Of a DNA stretch of 64,000 nucleotides, positions 33,668 through 44,142 are shown piece after piece; the first letter of the stretch is position 1, and every line of letters starts with the position of its first letter. The notes beneath the pieces are model-generated. The model ran no database searches. It saw only the letters and a list, made by a program, of their open reading frames with translations, and was not told the origin of the DNA. A program made the position numbers and the translations under genes. Source of the DNA: Macrocystis pyrifera (Eukaryota > Sar > Phaeophyceae > Laminariales > Laminariaceae); NCBI GenBank assembly GCA_031763025.1, contig JASSKH010000002.1, positions 17,706,468-17,770,467 on the forward strand, written 5' to 3'.

Positions 33668-33751
33668 GGAAGGTTGAGTGCCAAGGAGATGGGAACTGCG
33701 ACTTCTACTCGATCCTCAACGAGATGGATGAACCTCAACGCCAACAAGGTC
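33668..33751 (+). pseudogene. OTU-like cysteine protease active-site fragment
   Basis: This exon-like piece reads KVECQGDGNCDFYSILNEM. GDGNC followed by aromatic and small residues is the catalytic Asp/Cys box of OTU deubiquitinases. A possible acceptor (GCTAATAGCGCAG) precedes it at 33667. About 27 residues remain before the frame loses coding character, so the rest of the OTU fold is missing here. PIF1-like helicase sequence starts about 400 bp downstream on the same strand. Confidence 0.5.
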
Positions 33752-34140
33752 CGATAGTTTGCGGATTCTGTACTGCTGTACTTTTGACATGATAAATTTA
33801 AATACCTGGTATTCAAAAACTTCAACGGTATTTGCATTCCTCGACCCCGTGCGTTTCACATCGCAACCAAACCACGAGTACTGCAGGTACGAACACTTCT
33901 CCAACCTCTGGTACAGATAATCAACCTCTAGTACAGATGAAGTCGCAAGTACGAGATACAAGTACTCGTGTGACCAAAATCAGGTTCCCGACGTAGCTAG
34001 ACATAAGAGAAGGACGTGGTACAGGTAGTCGCATAATCGCAATTTTGACCCCGACGAGGTACCTCTCAAACATCGAAGCACGAGTTGCGGGTACTCGTAC
34101 ACGCACCGTTCAAACCCATGCGTTTTTGAAGGTAGCTTGA

Positions 34141-35499
34141 GAGCACTCGTATAATGGTTCAAATCTTGTACAATTCTTCGATTTCCGATCCGACTACTGC
34201 TGTTGTACCGCTGCACATATTGACTGCGCCTTCCACCGTCTTACACCATCCAGGCAACATTGCAGGGGTGGTGATACACTAACCATTGCTGTTGATGCTC
34301 CAACGTGCTGTACCTGCAGGTTACTCAGTTCGCGTACTCTCCCGGATGTTCGACGGCTGAAGGACAGCATCGCCAACGCCATCGTCAACCACGTCACCGT
34401 GGGTCGTGTCAAGACTGTTGCCCACCTCGGCGCGATGTCCAACTAGCCTGGATGTCGCCTTCTTCATCTTTTGGAGGGGGCAAGGGCTCGTATCATAGGG
34501 TTCGATATTTCAGGAGGTTACAACAACTGGAAACCCTTGTCGGTGTTCGACGCGCAGCTTCAGCGTGCCTTCGAGGACCATCTGGTTGCCTTGAGAGCCT
34601 CTTCCAAGGAAACCAGGACGGTGCACGCGCAGGCGTTCGTTAAGCTAAACGGCACCAAGCTCAAACGGGACAAAGACCGTCAAACGATAGTTATGGAGTA
34701 GGCCGACCTACCGGACGTACACGTGCTGCGATGAGGTCTCAAGGTAAGAAAACTTACACACAACACTGCAGATGCGACCTCTTACTACATACTCTGTAAT
34801 GCTGCGGGTAGTCACTATCGTCTACCTTCGTTCACATTCCCTCTTTCAGGTCGGCATAACCAAAAACGTGGACGAAGGACGAGGCATGGTCAACGCTACG
34901 TGCGGGATTCTCCGGGGCTGGGAAGACACCGACGCATCCTTGGATGCGTAAAGAGACGAAAAAGATTTCACGTGCAAACGACCGGCGTGGGTTATCATAC
35001 AACTTACCACTGGAAAGGGAAAAGGAACCATAGCAAAGGTTCAACCATTTCGAGAGCAAAACGTGTGGGTGCCTGCCTGTCGTGGTCCGGCCGTAAGTGG
35101 GGCTTATACCGCAATTCAATGGCCGATTGTGGTAAAAGCATGCATGACCGTACACAGGGTTCAGGGCGTAGGGTTCGAACGACTAGCGCTGTGGATACCG
35201 CCTAGAGGGTTCTTCGCGCAGGGATAAGGGCACACCGCTGTGTCGAGAGCGCAGAGTCAAAAGGGGCTGTTCCTAGTACTCTGAGATACTGTCGCGCAGA
35301 ATAGAGAGGAAGCGAAAACATTCCTCAAGGACGCGTTCCAGCCACCGCTACAGTAGATGCCATCAAAGCTCTGGACGACATGCGTGCCCGAGCCCCGGCG
35401 ACCGTCGAAGTAGATACGGGCGGAAGAATTGTCAAGTATGCCACGTTGTGGAATTCTAGCAAGCCCTACTTGAGTCCTCCACTCTGGACTGGAGTATAG
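34141..35499 (+). pseudogene. PIF1-like helicase C-terminal half, with intron and stops
   Basis: One frame carries protein character from about 34141 to 34743 (TLPDVRRLKDSIANAIVN, ARIIGFDISGGYNNWKPL, FDAQLQRAFEDHLVAL), with stops at 34444, 34699 and 34732. It splices in phase 0 over a 106-bp intron (34744-34849, GTAAG...TTTCAG). The next exon has the helicase signatures VGITKNVDEGRGMVNATCG, ACMTVHRVQGVGFERLALW (motif V) and GHTAVSRAQSQKGLF (motif VI), with stops at 34949, 35225 and 35282. A further coding-like piece (DAIKALDDMRARAPATVEV) ends at 35499 in a shifted frame. Motifs V and VI make the PIF1/RecD-type helicase call secure. The N-terminal Walker A part is not seen. Confidence 0.75.
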
Positions 35500-35540
35500 A
35501 CAACCATTGCACAATCACAGGGCACGTAAAACACTGTGAA

Positions 35541-35820
35541 CTTCGCTCCCACCAACGCACGACTCCCAAAAACTATCTTCTCGCCAAAGCGAGCCACCAA
35601 AACGCTATAACTTTGTTCCCACCAACGCACGACTCCCGAAAACCAATTTCTCGCCTAAGCAAGCCACCAAAACATTGTGACTTTGTTGCCACCAACGCAC
35701 GACTCCCGAAAACCAATTTCTCGCCGAAGCGAACCAACGAAACACCCTGACCTCGCTCCCACCAACACACGAGTCCCGATAACCATCTTCTCGCCAAAGC
35801 GACCAACCAAAACACCGTGA
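35541..35820 (-). repeat. 70-bp minisatellite, four units
   Basis: Exactly four units start at 35541, 35611, 35681 and 35751. Each contains CCCACCAACGCACGACTCCC or a one-to-three base variant, then TTCTCGCC and AAGCGA. Minus-strand frames through it are repeat translations, not genes. Confidence 0.92.
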
Positions 35821-35862
35821 CATGACACTTCCCATTCACCGTTCTCCGTCAATGTATTGTTG

Positions 35863-36540
35863 CACCAGATTAAAACAGGTTTCTTTGGTCTGCCCCCGAT
35901 GCTTGTGATGCGCATCGCTGTTCACTGCTGTTCACTGTTTATTGCAGGTACTCTGTTGCAGACTTGCGTCGACTGCCTGCATATAAACGAGTACAAGCAG
36001 TACTTTGAACCAATATAAGTTCTGGTGAGAGGTAAGTGCATACGCGTACCAGGTACCAGGTAGGTATTATGATGATTGCGAAGATACGGACGGAGGTACC
36101 GGGTAGAAAGAACGATTTAATGTGAAGACGGTTGGAGTGCTCGTTAGATACCATACTCTGTACGCCTGAAGGGTAGCAATATGGTTGAGAAGATACGGAC
36201 GGACGTACCGGGTACTCTGGAGGGCACTGGAACTGGGGTGGGGAAGGCTTCCCTCTCGTTGCACCAGACTAAAACAGGTTTCATTGGCTGCCCCCGATGC
36301 TTGTGATGCGAATCGCTGTTAACTGCTGTTACTGTTTATTGCGCTTGCGTTATGAACGAGTACAAGCAGTACTTTAAAGCAGTACAAGTTTTGGTGAGAG
36401 GTAAGCGCATACGCGTACCAGGTACCAGGTAGGTATCATGACGGTTGAGAAGATACGGACGGAGGTACCAGGTAGAAATAACGGTTTAACGTGAAGAACA
36501 CGGTTGGAATGTTCGTTAGATATCATACTGCTGGGAAATT
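35863..36540. repeat. Tandem duplication, about 399-bp period
   Basis: CACCAGATTAAAACAGG at 35863 recurs as CACCAGACTAAAACAGG at 36262. Both are followed by GCCCCCGATGCTTGTGATGC, CGAGTACAAGCAGTACTTT, GCGTACCAGGTACCAGGTAG and GATACGGACGGAGGTACC. Confidence 0.85.
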
Positions 36541-36929
36541 TATACTACATAATTAACGTTCCAAACACATAAATAGGAGCAAGCCCGACTACTGACCATT
36601 CCCACTCCAGTTGCGGGAGGAACTACTGTACATGAAAGTATTAGTAGTAATTCATACAAACTAATTAACGTTCCTTAAATACCTGGCTATTTACTCCTGT
36701 ACGACTGTCTCCGTGAAAGTAAGGACCACTGAATGTAGTATATGGAAACAAGCCGACCGAGGCGCAAAGCACAAAGCACCCTCCAGGTAGCCGCAGCAGG
36801 TTGTGTTCGAGTAGTACTTCTTGATTCAAGTATTAATATATGCATTGTCTACTGTGCTCCGTGCCAGGTACGATTGAAGGGTAGCATGATGGTTGATATA
36901 TTATACCCGGTTGATAAGCGTCAGGTTTC

Positions 36930-37170
36930 ACGGAGTGTCGTACTAAACAGTTCTCTCTATCCGTCGACATCCAGCACAACCAGTGTCCGTGCCGATTCTT
37001 CACTCTTAGTGTGATACAAGTTCTGTGGTCACAAAACTACGCCACAGAGATACTACATTGTTACTTTTAGAGTAAGCACATGCACGAGAGAACACCAAAC
37101 AAAACAAAGAAAACAAAGAAACAAATCGAAATAAAAAACTACAAGGAAAAAAATATATATATATCGTGCC
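36930..37170 (-). repeat. Dispersed repeat family D, partial copy
   Basis: It shares GTCGACATCCAGCACAACCA, TGCCGATTCTTCA and TGGTCACAAAACTACG with 18385-19000 and 55065-55720. An upstream piece near 36770-36800 (CACCCTCCAGGTAGCCGCAG) belongs to the same family but is out of order. Confidence 0.6.
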
Positions 37171-37199
37171 TCCCAAGGTTTTTTTATGCGTTGGATAGA

Positions 37200-39060
37200 T
37201 CAGACAATATTATGGTGCTGAACCATATGTGAATCGTGGAACCTCGAGATGTACGCCGTGTACCATGGCAATACCATGAAGACACGATCTTGGTACAGGC
37301 TAGGCACGGGGTGCTTCTAATCCAGCTGGTATCACTCACAAGGGAGCACGGGGAGGGGGGGCAACAGGAGGCGTAGAAGGGAAACCGCGGTTGACGAAAG
37401 TAGGAAGGAGACGGCAGACAGGGTAGAAATGCACTACGCCGACTAGTCGTAAGTAGAACATGTCTATACTACTCGTGCCGCCAGCTGCTCGAGCTGGTTC
37501 GAAAGTGGTCTTCCTTTGTCTTCGTTTTATTTATTGCGCTTGATCCTCTGGTTGATTTTATTAAGTGAAGTGTGAAACCTTGAGCTGTACCATGGCAATA
37601 CCATGAAGACACGATATTGGTACAGGCTAGGCACCGGGTTGTTAATAAACCATCTGGCATCACTCACAAGGGAATACGGGGAGGGGGGGCAACAGGAGGA
37701 GTAGAAGGGAAACCGCGGTGGACGCAAGTAGGAAGGAGATGACAGACAAGGTAGCAAGGCACCAGGCCGACCAGTCGTAAGTAACACATGTCAATGCTAC
37801 TCGTGCCGCCAACTGCTGCAGCTGGTTCGAACGTGGTCTTCCTTTGTCTTCCTTTTATGTTTGCGCTTGATCTTCTGGTTGATTGTATTATGTGAATTGT
37901 GGAACCTCGAGCTATACACCGTGTACCATGGCAATACCATGAAGATACCATATTGGTACAGGCTAGGCACGGGGTGCTTTTAATCCAGCTGGTATCACTC
38001 ACAAGGGGATACGGGGAGGGAGGGCAACAGGAGTAGAAGGGAAACCGCGGTGGACGCAAGTAGGACGGAGATGGCAGACAGGGTAGAGAGGTACTACGCC
38101 GACTAGTCGTAAGTAGAACATGCCTATGCTACTCGTGCCGCCAGCTGCTCGAGCTGGTTCGAAAGTGGTCTTCCTTTGTCTTCGTTTTATTTATTGCGCT
38201 TGATCCTCTGGTTGATTTTATTATGTGACGTGTGGAACCTTGAGCTGTACCATGGCAATACCATGAAGATACGATAATGGTACAGGCTAGGCACGAGGTG
38301 CTTATAATCCAGCTGGCATCACTCACAAGGGAATACGGGGAAGGGGGGCAACAGGAGGAGTAGAAGGGAAACCGCGGTGGACGCAAGTAGGAAGGAGATG
38401 ACAGACAAGGTAGCAAGGCACCAGGCCGACCAGTCGCAAGTAGAACATGTCAATGCTACTCGTGCCGCCAACTGCTGCAGCTGGTTCAAACGTGATCTTC
38501 CTTTGTCTTCCTTTTATGTGTGCGCTTGATCTTCTGGTTGATTGTATGATGTGAATTGTGGAACCTCGAGCTGTACACCGTGTACCATGGCAATAGCATG
38601 AAGATACCATATTGGTACAGGCTGGGCACGGGGTGCTTTTAATCCAGCTGGTATCACTCACAGAAGGGGATACGAGGAGGGGGAGCAACAGGAGTACAGG
38701 GGAAACCGCGGTGGACGCAAGTAGGAAGGAGATGGCAGACAGGGTAGCAAGGCACCAGGCCGACTAGCAAGTAAAACGTGTCTATGCTACTCGTGCCGCC
38801 AACAGCTGCAGTTGGTTCGAATGTGTTCTTCCTTTGTGTTCTTTTTATTTTTGCGCTTGATCCTCTGGTTGATTTTATCATGTAGGCAGACAGGGCAGCA
38901 AGGCACCAGGCCGACTAGTAAGTAGAACGTGTCTATGCTACTCGTGCCGCCAACTGCTGCAGCTGGTTCGAACGTGTTCTTCCGTCGTCTTCTTTTCATT
39001 TATGCGCTTGATCCTCTGGTTGATTTCATGATGTAGTTTTGTGAAGGAGGGCCGGATTTT
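37200..39060 (+). repeat. Tandem array with alternating A/B units
   Basis: CCATGGCAATA marks five units near 37264, 37591, 37927, 38251 and 38586. Unit lengths alternate at about 327, 336, 324 and 335. Types alternate too: units 1, 3 and 5 carry CCTCGAG and a CCGTGTACC segment, units 2 and 4 carry CCTTGAGCTGTACC. CTGCTCGAGCTGGTTCGAAA and CTGCTGCAGCTGGTTC also alternate. The true period is therefore a dimer of about 660 bp. A shortened unit closes the array. A single dispersed relative is at 14380-14560. Confidence 0.85.
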
Positions 39061-39489
39061 TAGTGAATGTTCCTTAAATACCTGGACATATACTGCTGCA
39101 CCACTGTGTCCGTCAAAGTAAGGACCGCTGTGCAATTCATACAAAACAATTATAAATAGCGTTCCATAAATACCTGATCATTTACTGCTGTGTGACTACC
39201 AGGTATGTCGTTGAACCTAAGGACCGGGACGAATACCTGACAATTTACTGTTGTACGACTATGACCAATTCCAACTGCGACTTCACAAAGAAAATAGACA
39301 ATCAAACAGAGAACAGCGCTCGAATGCATTTCATCGAGGGCAATAGCAATACTTTGAAGTATAATATTAATAGTTTGAAAAATAGGTACATACGAGGACA
39401 ACAACAGGAAGACCAACCGTAAGGCCAGTTCTTACGCAGTCGGAAACATTGAAAAAGCCGCTTTCCGATCGGAGACAAAAATTGGAATT
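39061..39489. other. Unassigned; includes an inverted fragment shared with 26 kb
   Basis: About 39270-39350 is the reverse complement of 26095-26170 (ATGCATTTCATCGAGGGCAA). The short frames over it are shared only because the repeat is shared. AATACCTGG recurs three times near 39070-39175. Confidence 0.5.
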
Positions 39490-40250
39490 CTTCACACCTT
39501 GGATAATGTAACACTCAACGTTTTATGTTAATGATAGGCGTCAGCGAAAGAAAAACGTAACATTACGTTAGTATATTAACTACTTTCTGGATTTTGTGAT
39601 AACATAGTGTTAGTGTGTTACGATATTGGCGGGCAATCGGGTAACATTATGTTACGGTGTTAGGGTATGCAGCCCACAGCGAGTAGCGCTATGTTAGCGT
39701 GTTAGCAGAATTCCTGGTGGCTATCGTAACACACGTTGAAGGGATAACGTACATGGTCAATTAAACGTTAACATTATGTGACCGTGTTATTAATAGCGAC
39801 ATCAGCCCCTAGCGAGTAACGTTATGTTAGTGTGTCAGCGGGATTCTTAATTGCTACCATAACACCCTTTCGACAGATGACGTACACGGCCAAATAAACG
39901 CGTACATAACACTATGTTAGTGTGTTATTATAGTGAAATTCCTAGGGGCTATCGTAACACACTTTAGAGGGATGACGTATATGGTCAACACAACGTTAAC
40001 ATTATGTTACAGTATCAGCCGCAGCAGCAGTCCGTATCGAGCGACGTTGTGTGAGGGTAATACGCAAGTCTTGCTGCCATACCATAACATACGGATAACG
40101 TATATGATCGATAAAACACTGGCATTATGTTAATGTGTTAACTAGTATGCAATGTATGTAGCGACACAAGTTAGCAGATAACGTACACCCCCAATTTAAC
40201 ATCAACATGTTACTGCCGTGTTAACTCGTACGTGCGAGTGTGCAGACTAC
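39490..40250. repeat. TGTTA-rich minisatellite, array 1
   Basis: Diverged units of roughly 110-130 bp are built on GTTAACATTATGTTAC and GTTAGTGTGTTA, with recurring ATCGTAACACAC and GATAACGTA-TATGGTCAA segments near 39725, 39860, 39950 and 40080. Many pieces are near-palindromic (GTTAAC, TAACGTTA). Confidence 0.75.
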
Positions 40251-40544
40251 GTTATACTTCCTCTGGCTCATAAGTCTGGGTACCTATGTTGGGAGAGACC
40301 GTTAACGGTCTCGGAAGTCTTCGGCGATAACTTTTTCGAAATCTTGAGCGTTGGGTTGAAAGACTTTTTTTTTTTCCTGCGCACTACCCTGCATGGGTTA
40401 GCGGCTAACAAAAAAGTAGTCAGGCCGAAAATGGCCGTATTTGACCCCTTTCCAGAGGGGGGGGGGGGATGGGGGCACACTATGGAAAATAAAGCTAGAA
40501 ACCCCCAAGAATTATCTCTAACCTTAAACCTAGCCCCTCGCTAC
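40251..40544. other. Unassigned spacer with G-run
   Basis: It contains an inverted pair, ACCGTTAACGGT, at about 40299-40310, and a run of ten Gs near 40458. No gene. Confidence 0.4.
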
Positions 40545-40855
40545 TCAACGATCCATGTCGCGTCCCCCCATACTATAACCAGTATAATAGTGACTCCACA
40601 CTAAAAACAAGACACTTGGGGGTTCCACACTAAAACCAAGACACTTGGTGGGACCACACTAAAACCAAGACACTTGCGGGGCAAACCAATCACCAGTAGG
40701 GCCCTATCCCAACCCCCACGTATCCATGTCGCTTCCCACTATACTAAAACCAGTATAATATTGACCCCACACTAAAACCAAGACACTTGGGGGACCACAC
40801 TAAAACCAATACACTTGGGGTACCACACTAAAACCAATACACTTGGGCACCCGCA
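40545..40855. repeat. Nested repeat of CACTAAAACCAAGACACTTG
   Basis: A unit of about 33 bp with core CACTAAAACCAAGACACTTG occurs at least six times. It sits within a larger duplication of about 172 bp: TCCATGTCGC, then CCAGTATAATA, at about 40552 and 40725. Confidence 0.85.
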
Positions 40856-41489
40856 CCTTGCCCGGCTGAGTAGCCAGCGCAACCTCTACCGCAATTGCAA
40901 TGCGGCGGCCCTCTGATAGCTCGCCATCCTTACAGCGAGGTGGGGGGGTACTTGGGGGCGTATCCATCGTTTGTAGTGTGTGTGGGGTAGGTTTGGGGTG
41001 GTAATCACGAATTATCAAAAGAATTCTCATAAAAATTCTCAAAAAAGTTCTCAAAAATATTCTCAAAAAAGGGCCAAAATGGGCATATTTTGACTTCATA
41101 TTAGTATGGACAACTAACTTTTTTTATTTTATTTTTTTCTGCATCAGCTTCGTTGGCGCTTCCTCTTTCCAACGAACCCAACTATAGGATGATCGGAATA
41201 GTGTGCATACGCGAACAATTAAAAGTCCATAGGTACCCAGACTTATGAGACAGGAAGTAGATAGATAACATAATGTGTTAAACATGGATGACGGCAAGTC
41301 TAAAATAATACGGGGCACTCGACGCCAGCTATCTTCCACTCAAATGGCTGAAATAACGCGAACGACGGGAGCCATCTTCCAGTAAAAGCGCCGTATTAAC
41401 GGGAACCACGGGAACCACGTGAAATCACGCCGCACACAAACTAGAAGAAAAAAGACACAGCTCGCAGCTCGCACACCCGCTGTCACGCG
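40856..41489. other. Unassigned
   Basis: Contains four irregular AATTCTCAAAAA-type units at about 41020-41075 and a T-run near 41120-41138. No supportable gene. Confidence 0.4.
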
Positions 41490-42140
41490 ACGATTGACCT
41501 TCGATCTCGGCATATAATCCACCCACGGTCAACGAGCTTCGTACCTGGCAAGGCCAATATGTGTAAACAATGCCTCGGAGGTATCATTATAATCCGTGTT
41601 CTAGGGCGCGAGAGGTCGGCCGCGGCGTCCTATGCTCTTCGTCAAAACTTTCAAAAAGTTTTGTTTCGTGCCAACGGAGAGCAATCGAGAGGTTTTGTCG
41701 TCTGTTTTCTACCAGCTGCCAAATATGTTTTAGTAGACGCCTGGCCCACCCACGCCTCATATCACCGACCGAGGTGTGAGAACTGTGATACTAGTGTGGG
41801 TCGGAGCCTCTAACCAGCGCGCTTCATTCAGAGTTCGTGACGTAATCGTTGGGTTCGTCGATCGATGTCAAACCTGAAAAATGGACTATTTTTTGCCATC
41901 GGAGAGGGGTCGAGATTTTTTGTCGTCTGTCTTCTACAGACCAGCGCCAAAATGTTTTTGTATCAGACGCCTGGTCAGCCCACGCCACATATCACCGACC
42001 GAGATGTGAACGCTGTGGCACTAGGCTGGGTTGGAGACCTTAACCAGCGCATTCCGTTCAGATTTCATGACGGTGTCGTTGGTTTTGTCGATCGATGTCT
42101 GCCGAGGATTCTCATAAAAGTTGGCTCTAGTCCATGGGAA
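41490..42140 (+). repeat. Dispersed repeat family F, diverged copy
   Basis: It shares GGCGCGAGAG, CGGCGTCCTA, AACCTGAAAAA, GACGCCTGG, ATATCACCGACCGAG and GTTTTGTCGATCGATGTCTG with the interior of 22047-22875. It is internally duplicated (ATCACCGACCGAG at 41760 and 41990). Its ends do not show the TIR. Confidence 0.6.
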
Positions 42141-42424
42141 TGGCTATACATTGCTCCAGTACCTGCTAGAACAGGGGTTTTATATACGTCGTGCGGCGCG
42201 CAGTTGAAGTCCGCGAAAGCTGTCCCGTGACGTTAAAAAAATTCCATGGATAACGTACTGGCGGGGTTTCCACAAAAAATGAGGCGTTTTTTTTTTTTGC
42301 GGGGATCCCTCCTAAATATCCCCTGTTTGGGGTTTTTTCATATGGAGGCGTTTTTTACCAGGGATACCATCCTACCTTCCTCCCGGGGAGATTTTTATAA
42401 GTATCCCCTACTGGCATGTCGGCG

Positions 42425-43440
42425 AAATTGGATCACACGGCTACGTTATGTTACTCCCACACCGCCGCTTCACCACCAACACAGGTAACACATGTTAGAT
42501 CTCGGGAAGATCCAAAGGGTAACGTAGTAGCATTACGTTAGAACGACGACTGCGCTCCCAACGGTAACTCAGTAGCGTAAAGTTAGACCCGGATTGATTT
42601 TATGGTAACACGGTAACGGAACGTTACCATCAGATCTTTACTGACGGTAACACCGTAACATGATGCTACAGAGACTTCCGCATTTAGGCTATTACGGGGG
42701 ACCATAGTAAATAGGACCTGCGGTAAATACAAAAACCTATATATTACTCATTTTTACTAACAATATTTGGTTCTATTTACTATGGCCCCCTGGAATAACA
42801 TCCTAACATCCTAACGTAATGTTACGTATGGGCCGGCTAAAACTGTAACGTATCTAACGTACGTTAAGTGCTACGTTATCCGAGCCTAAGGCAATCAGAT
42901 GGGGGGTCCAGATAACGTAGTGTTAGTAGTGCCGGCCATCGCCTTATGTTACGTTAGTGTGTTATCTGTAACACAATGTTATGTGTTGGTGCTGGCGAAC
43001 ATGGTAACGTTATGTTAGGGTGTTATGTATAACACTCCTCCTAAGGGTAACACTATGTTAGTGTGTTACGTCTAACGCTACGTCGACAATAACTTATGTT
43101 ATCGTGTTAGTAAATACCGGTATGCGGATATCGATCTGGGCATGTTAGAGTGATAACGTAGTACCTGGTACGTGTTCGGTCGAAGCCTAACATTGTGTTA
43201 CAGTAGTGTTAGTTCAAGGACTGATCACGGCATAATGTTAACTGTACCAGAGGTGGACGAGACCGCGCAGCAACATAACGCTAAGGCGTGTGCACGTTCG
43301 TGGGTTTCCAGTTAACACTGTGTTGCCGCGTTATCGTGATCGCTCCTCCAGTGCTAACACTATGTTAGTACGTTACCACGTTCCTCTGCTGGGCCCCATA
43401 ACGTAGATAAGTGTTATCCGAGTGTTACCGTACCCGAGGT
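42425..43440. repeat. TGTTA-rich minisatellite, array 2
   Basis: Built of the same words as 39490-40250 (GTAACGTTATGTTAGGGTGT, AACACTATGTTAGTGTGTTA) but more diverged. A small TIR element is inserted at 42691-42797. Confidence 0.7.
42691..42797 (-). mobile_element. Small TIR element (MITE), copy 2
   Basis: CTATTACGGGGGACCATAGT at the left pairs with ACTATGGCCCCCTGGAATAA at the right. The interior is the reverse complement of copy 1 at 17367-17478 (ACAAAAACCTATATATTACT). It sits inside the TGTTA array, so it inserted after that array formed. Confidence 0.75.
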
Positions 43441-43767
43441 GTGGAATTCTTATGCAGTTGAAAAAAAGCCTTTTCTATCCAAGATTTTCGGTTAGGATTT
43501 CCAACTGGACCAGACAGTATAAAAAACTGAGATTTTCGATCGAACCCGCCAGTCGGATACATGCATCGGAAATGTTAGAAAGTCCCGCCGCATACTCGTA
43601 GGAGTGTCACACATGCACACAAAACGACATACGATACAACCCCACACCACAACATCGGCGACGCTGGCTTTTGGCTGCTGTCACTTCTGCTGCTGTTCGA
43701 CGCGAGTCAGCGTGATACATCCTTGTCTACGCCCGTCAGCAGCACGTGACAGCACCCGACGGCCGCA

Positions 43768-44142
43768 GTGCGCGGTATCATTGACTTTTTGCCAACTGCC
43801 GCGCTGGCTGTAGCTTTGGCGACTCTCGAAGAAATTCAGCGCCGCGATGGCCTCGAGGGCGAGATGGAGGAGAACGCCCCGCGTGTGAAGGCTCGAGGAA
43901 AAAGCGGGGCATCAGCATGTATGTGTGGTTGGGCGCAGCTGCTGGCAGATGAAGACCTCTCTGACCCCACGAGCAATACGGCGAAGCAGTTTCGAACCGA
44001 CGTCAGCCTGCCCGACCCTTTTTTCTTGGAGTTATTAATAGTCAATGTATTGAAAGTCGTTCCCTTTTTCATCAAACGTCTCCAGAAAAAACACAAAAAA
44101 CTGCTATGTTGTACAAGGTTCCCCTCCGGGAGGTGCCTATAG
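43768..44142 (+). pseudogene. Truncated transposase N-terminus, Harbinger/HARBI1-like
   Basis: About 124 codons are open. The middle reads WAQLLADEDLSDPTSNTAK, then QFRTDVSLPDPFFLELL. An aromatic-rich W-x-x-LL, then FR, then a PxxFxxLL block is the usual N-terminal pattern upstream of the DDE domain in PIF/Harbinger transposases. The DDE domain is absent: the frame runs into family C repeat sequence at 44112. It could be a source relic for TIR elements such as 22047-22875, but that link is inference. Confidence 0.45.
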
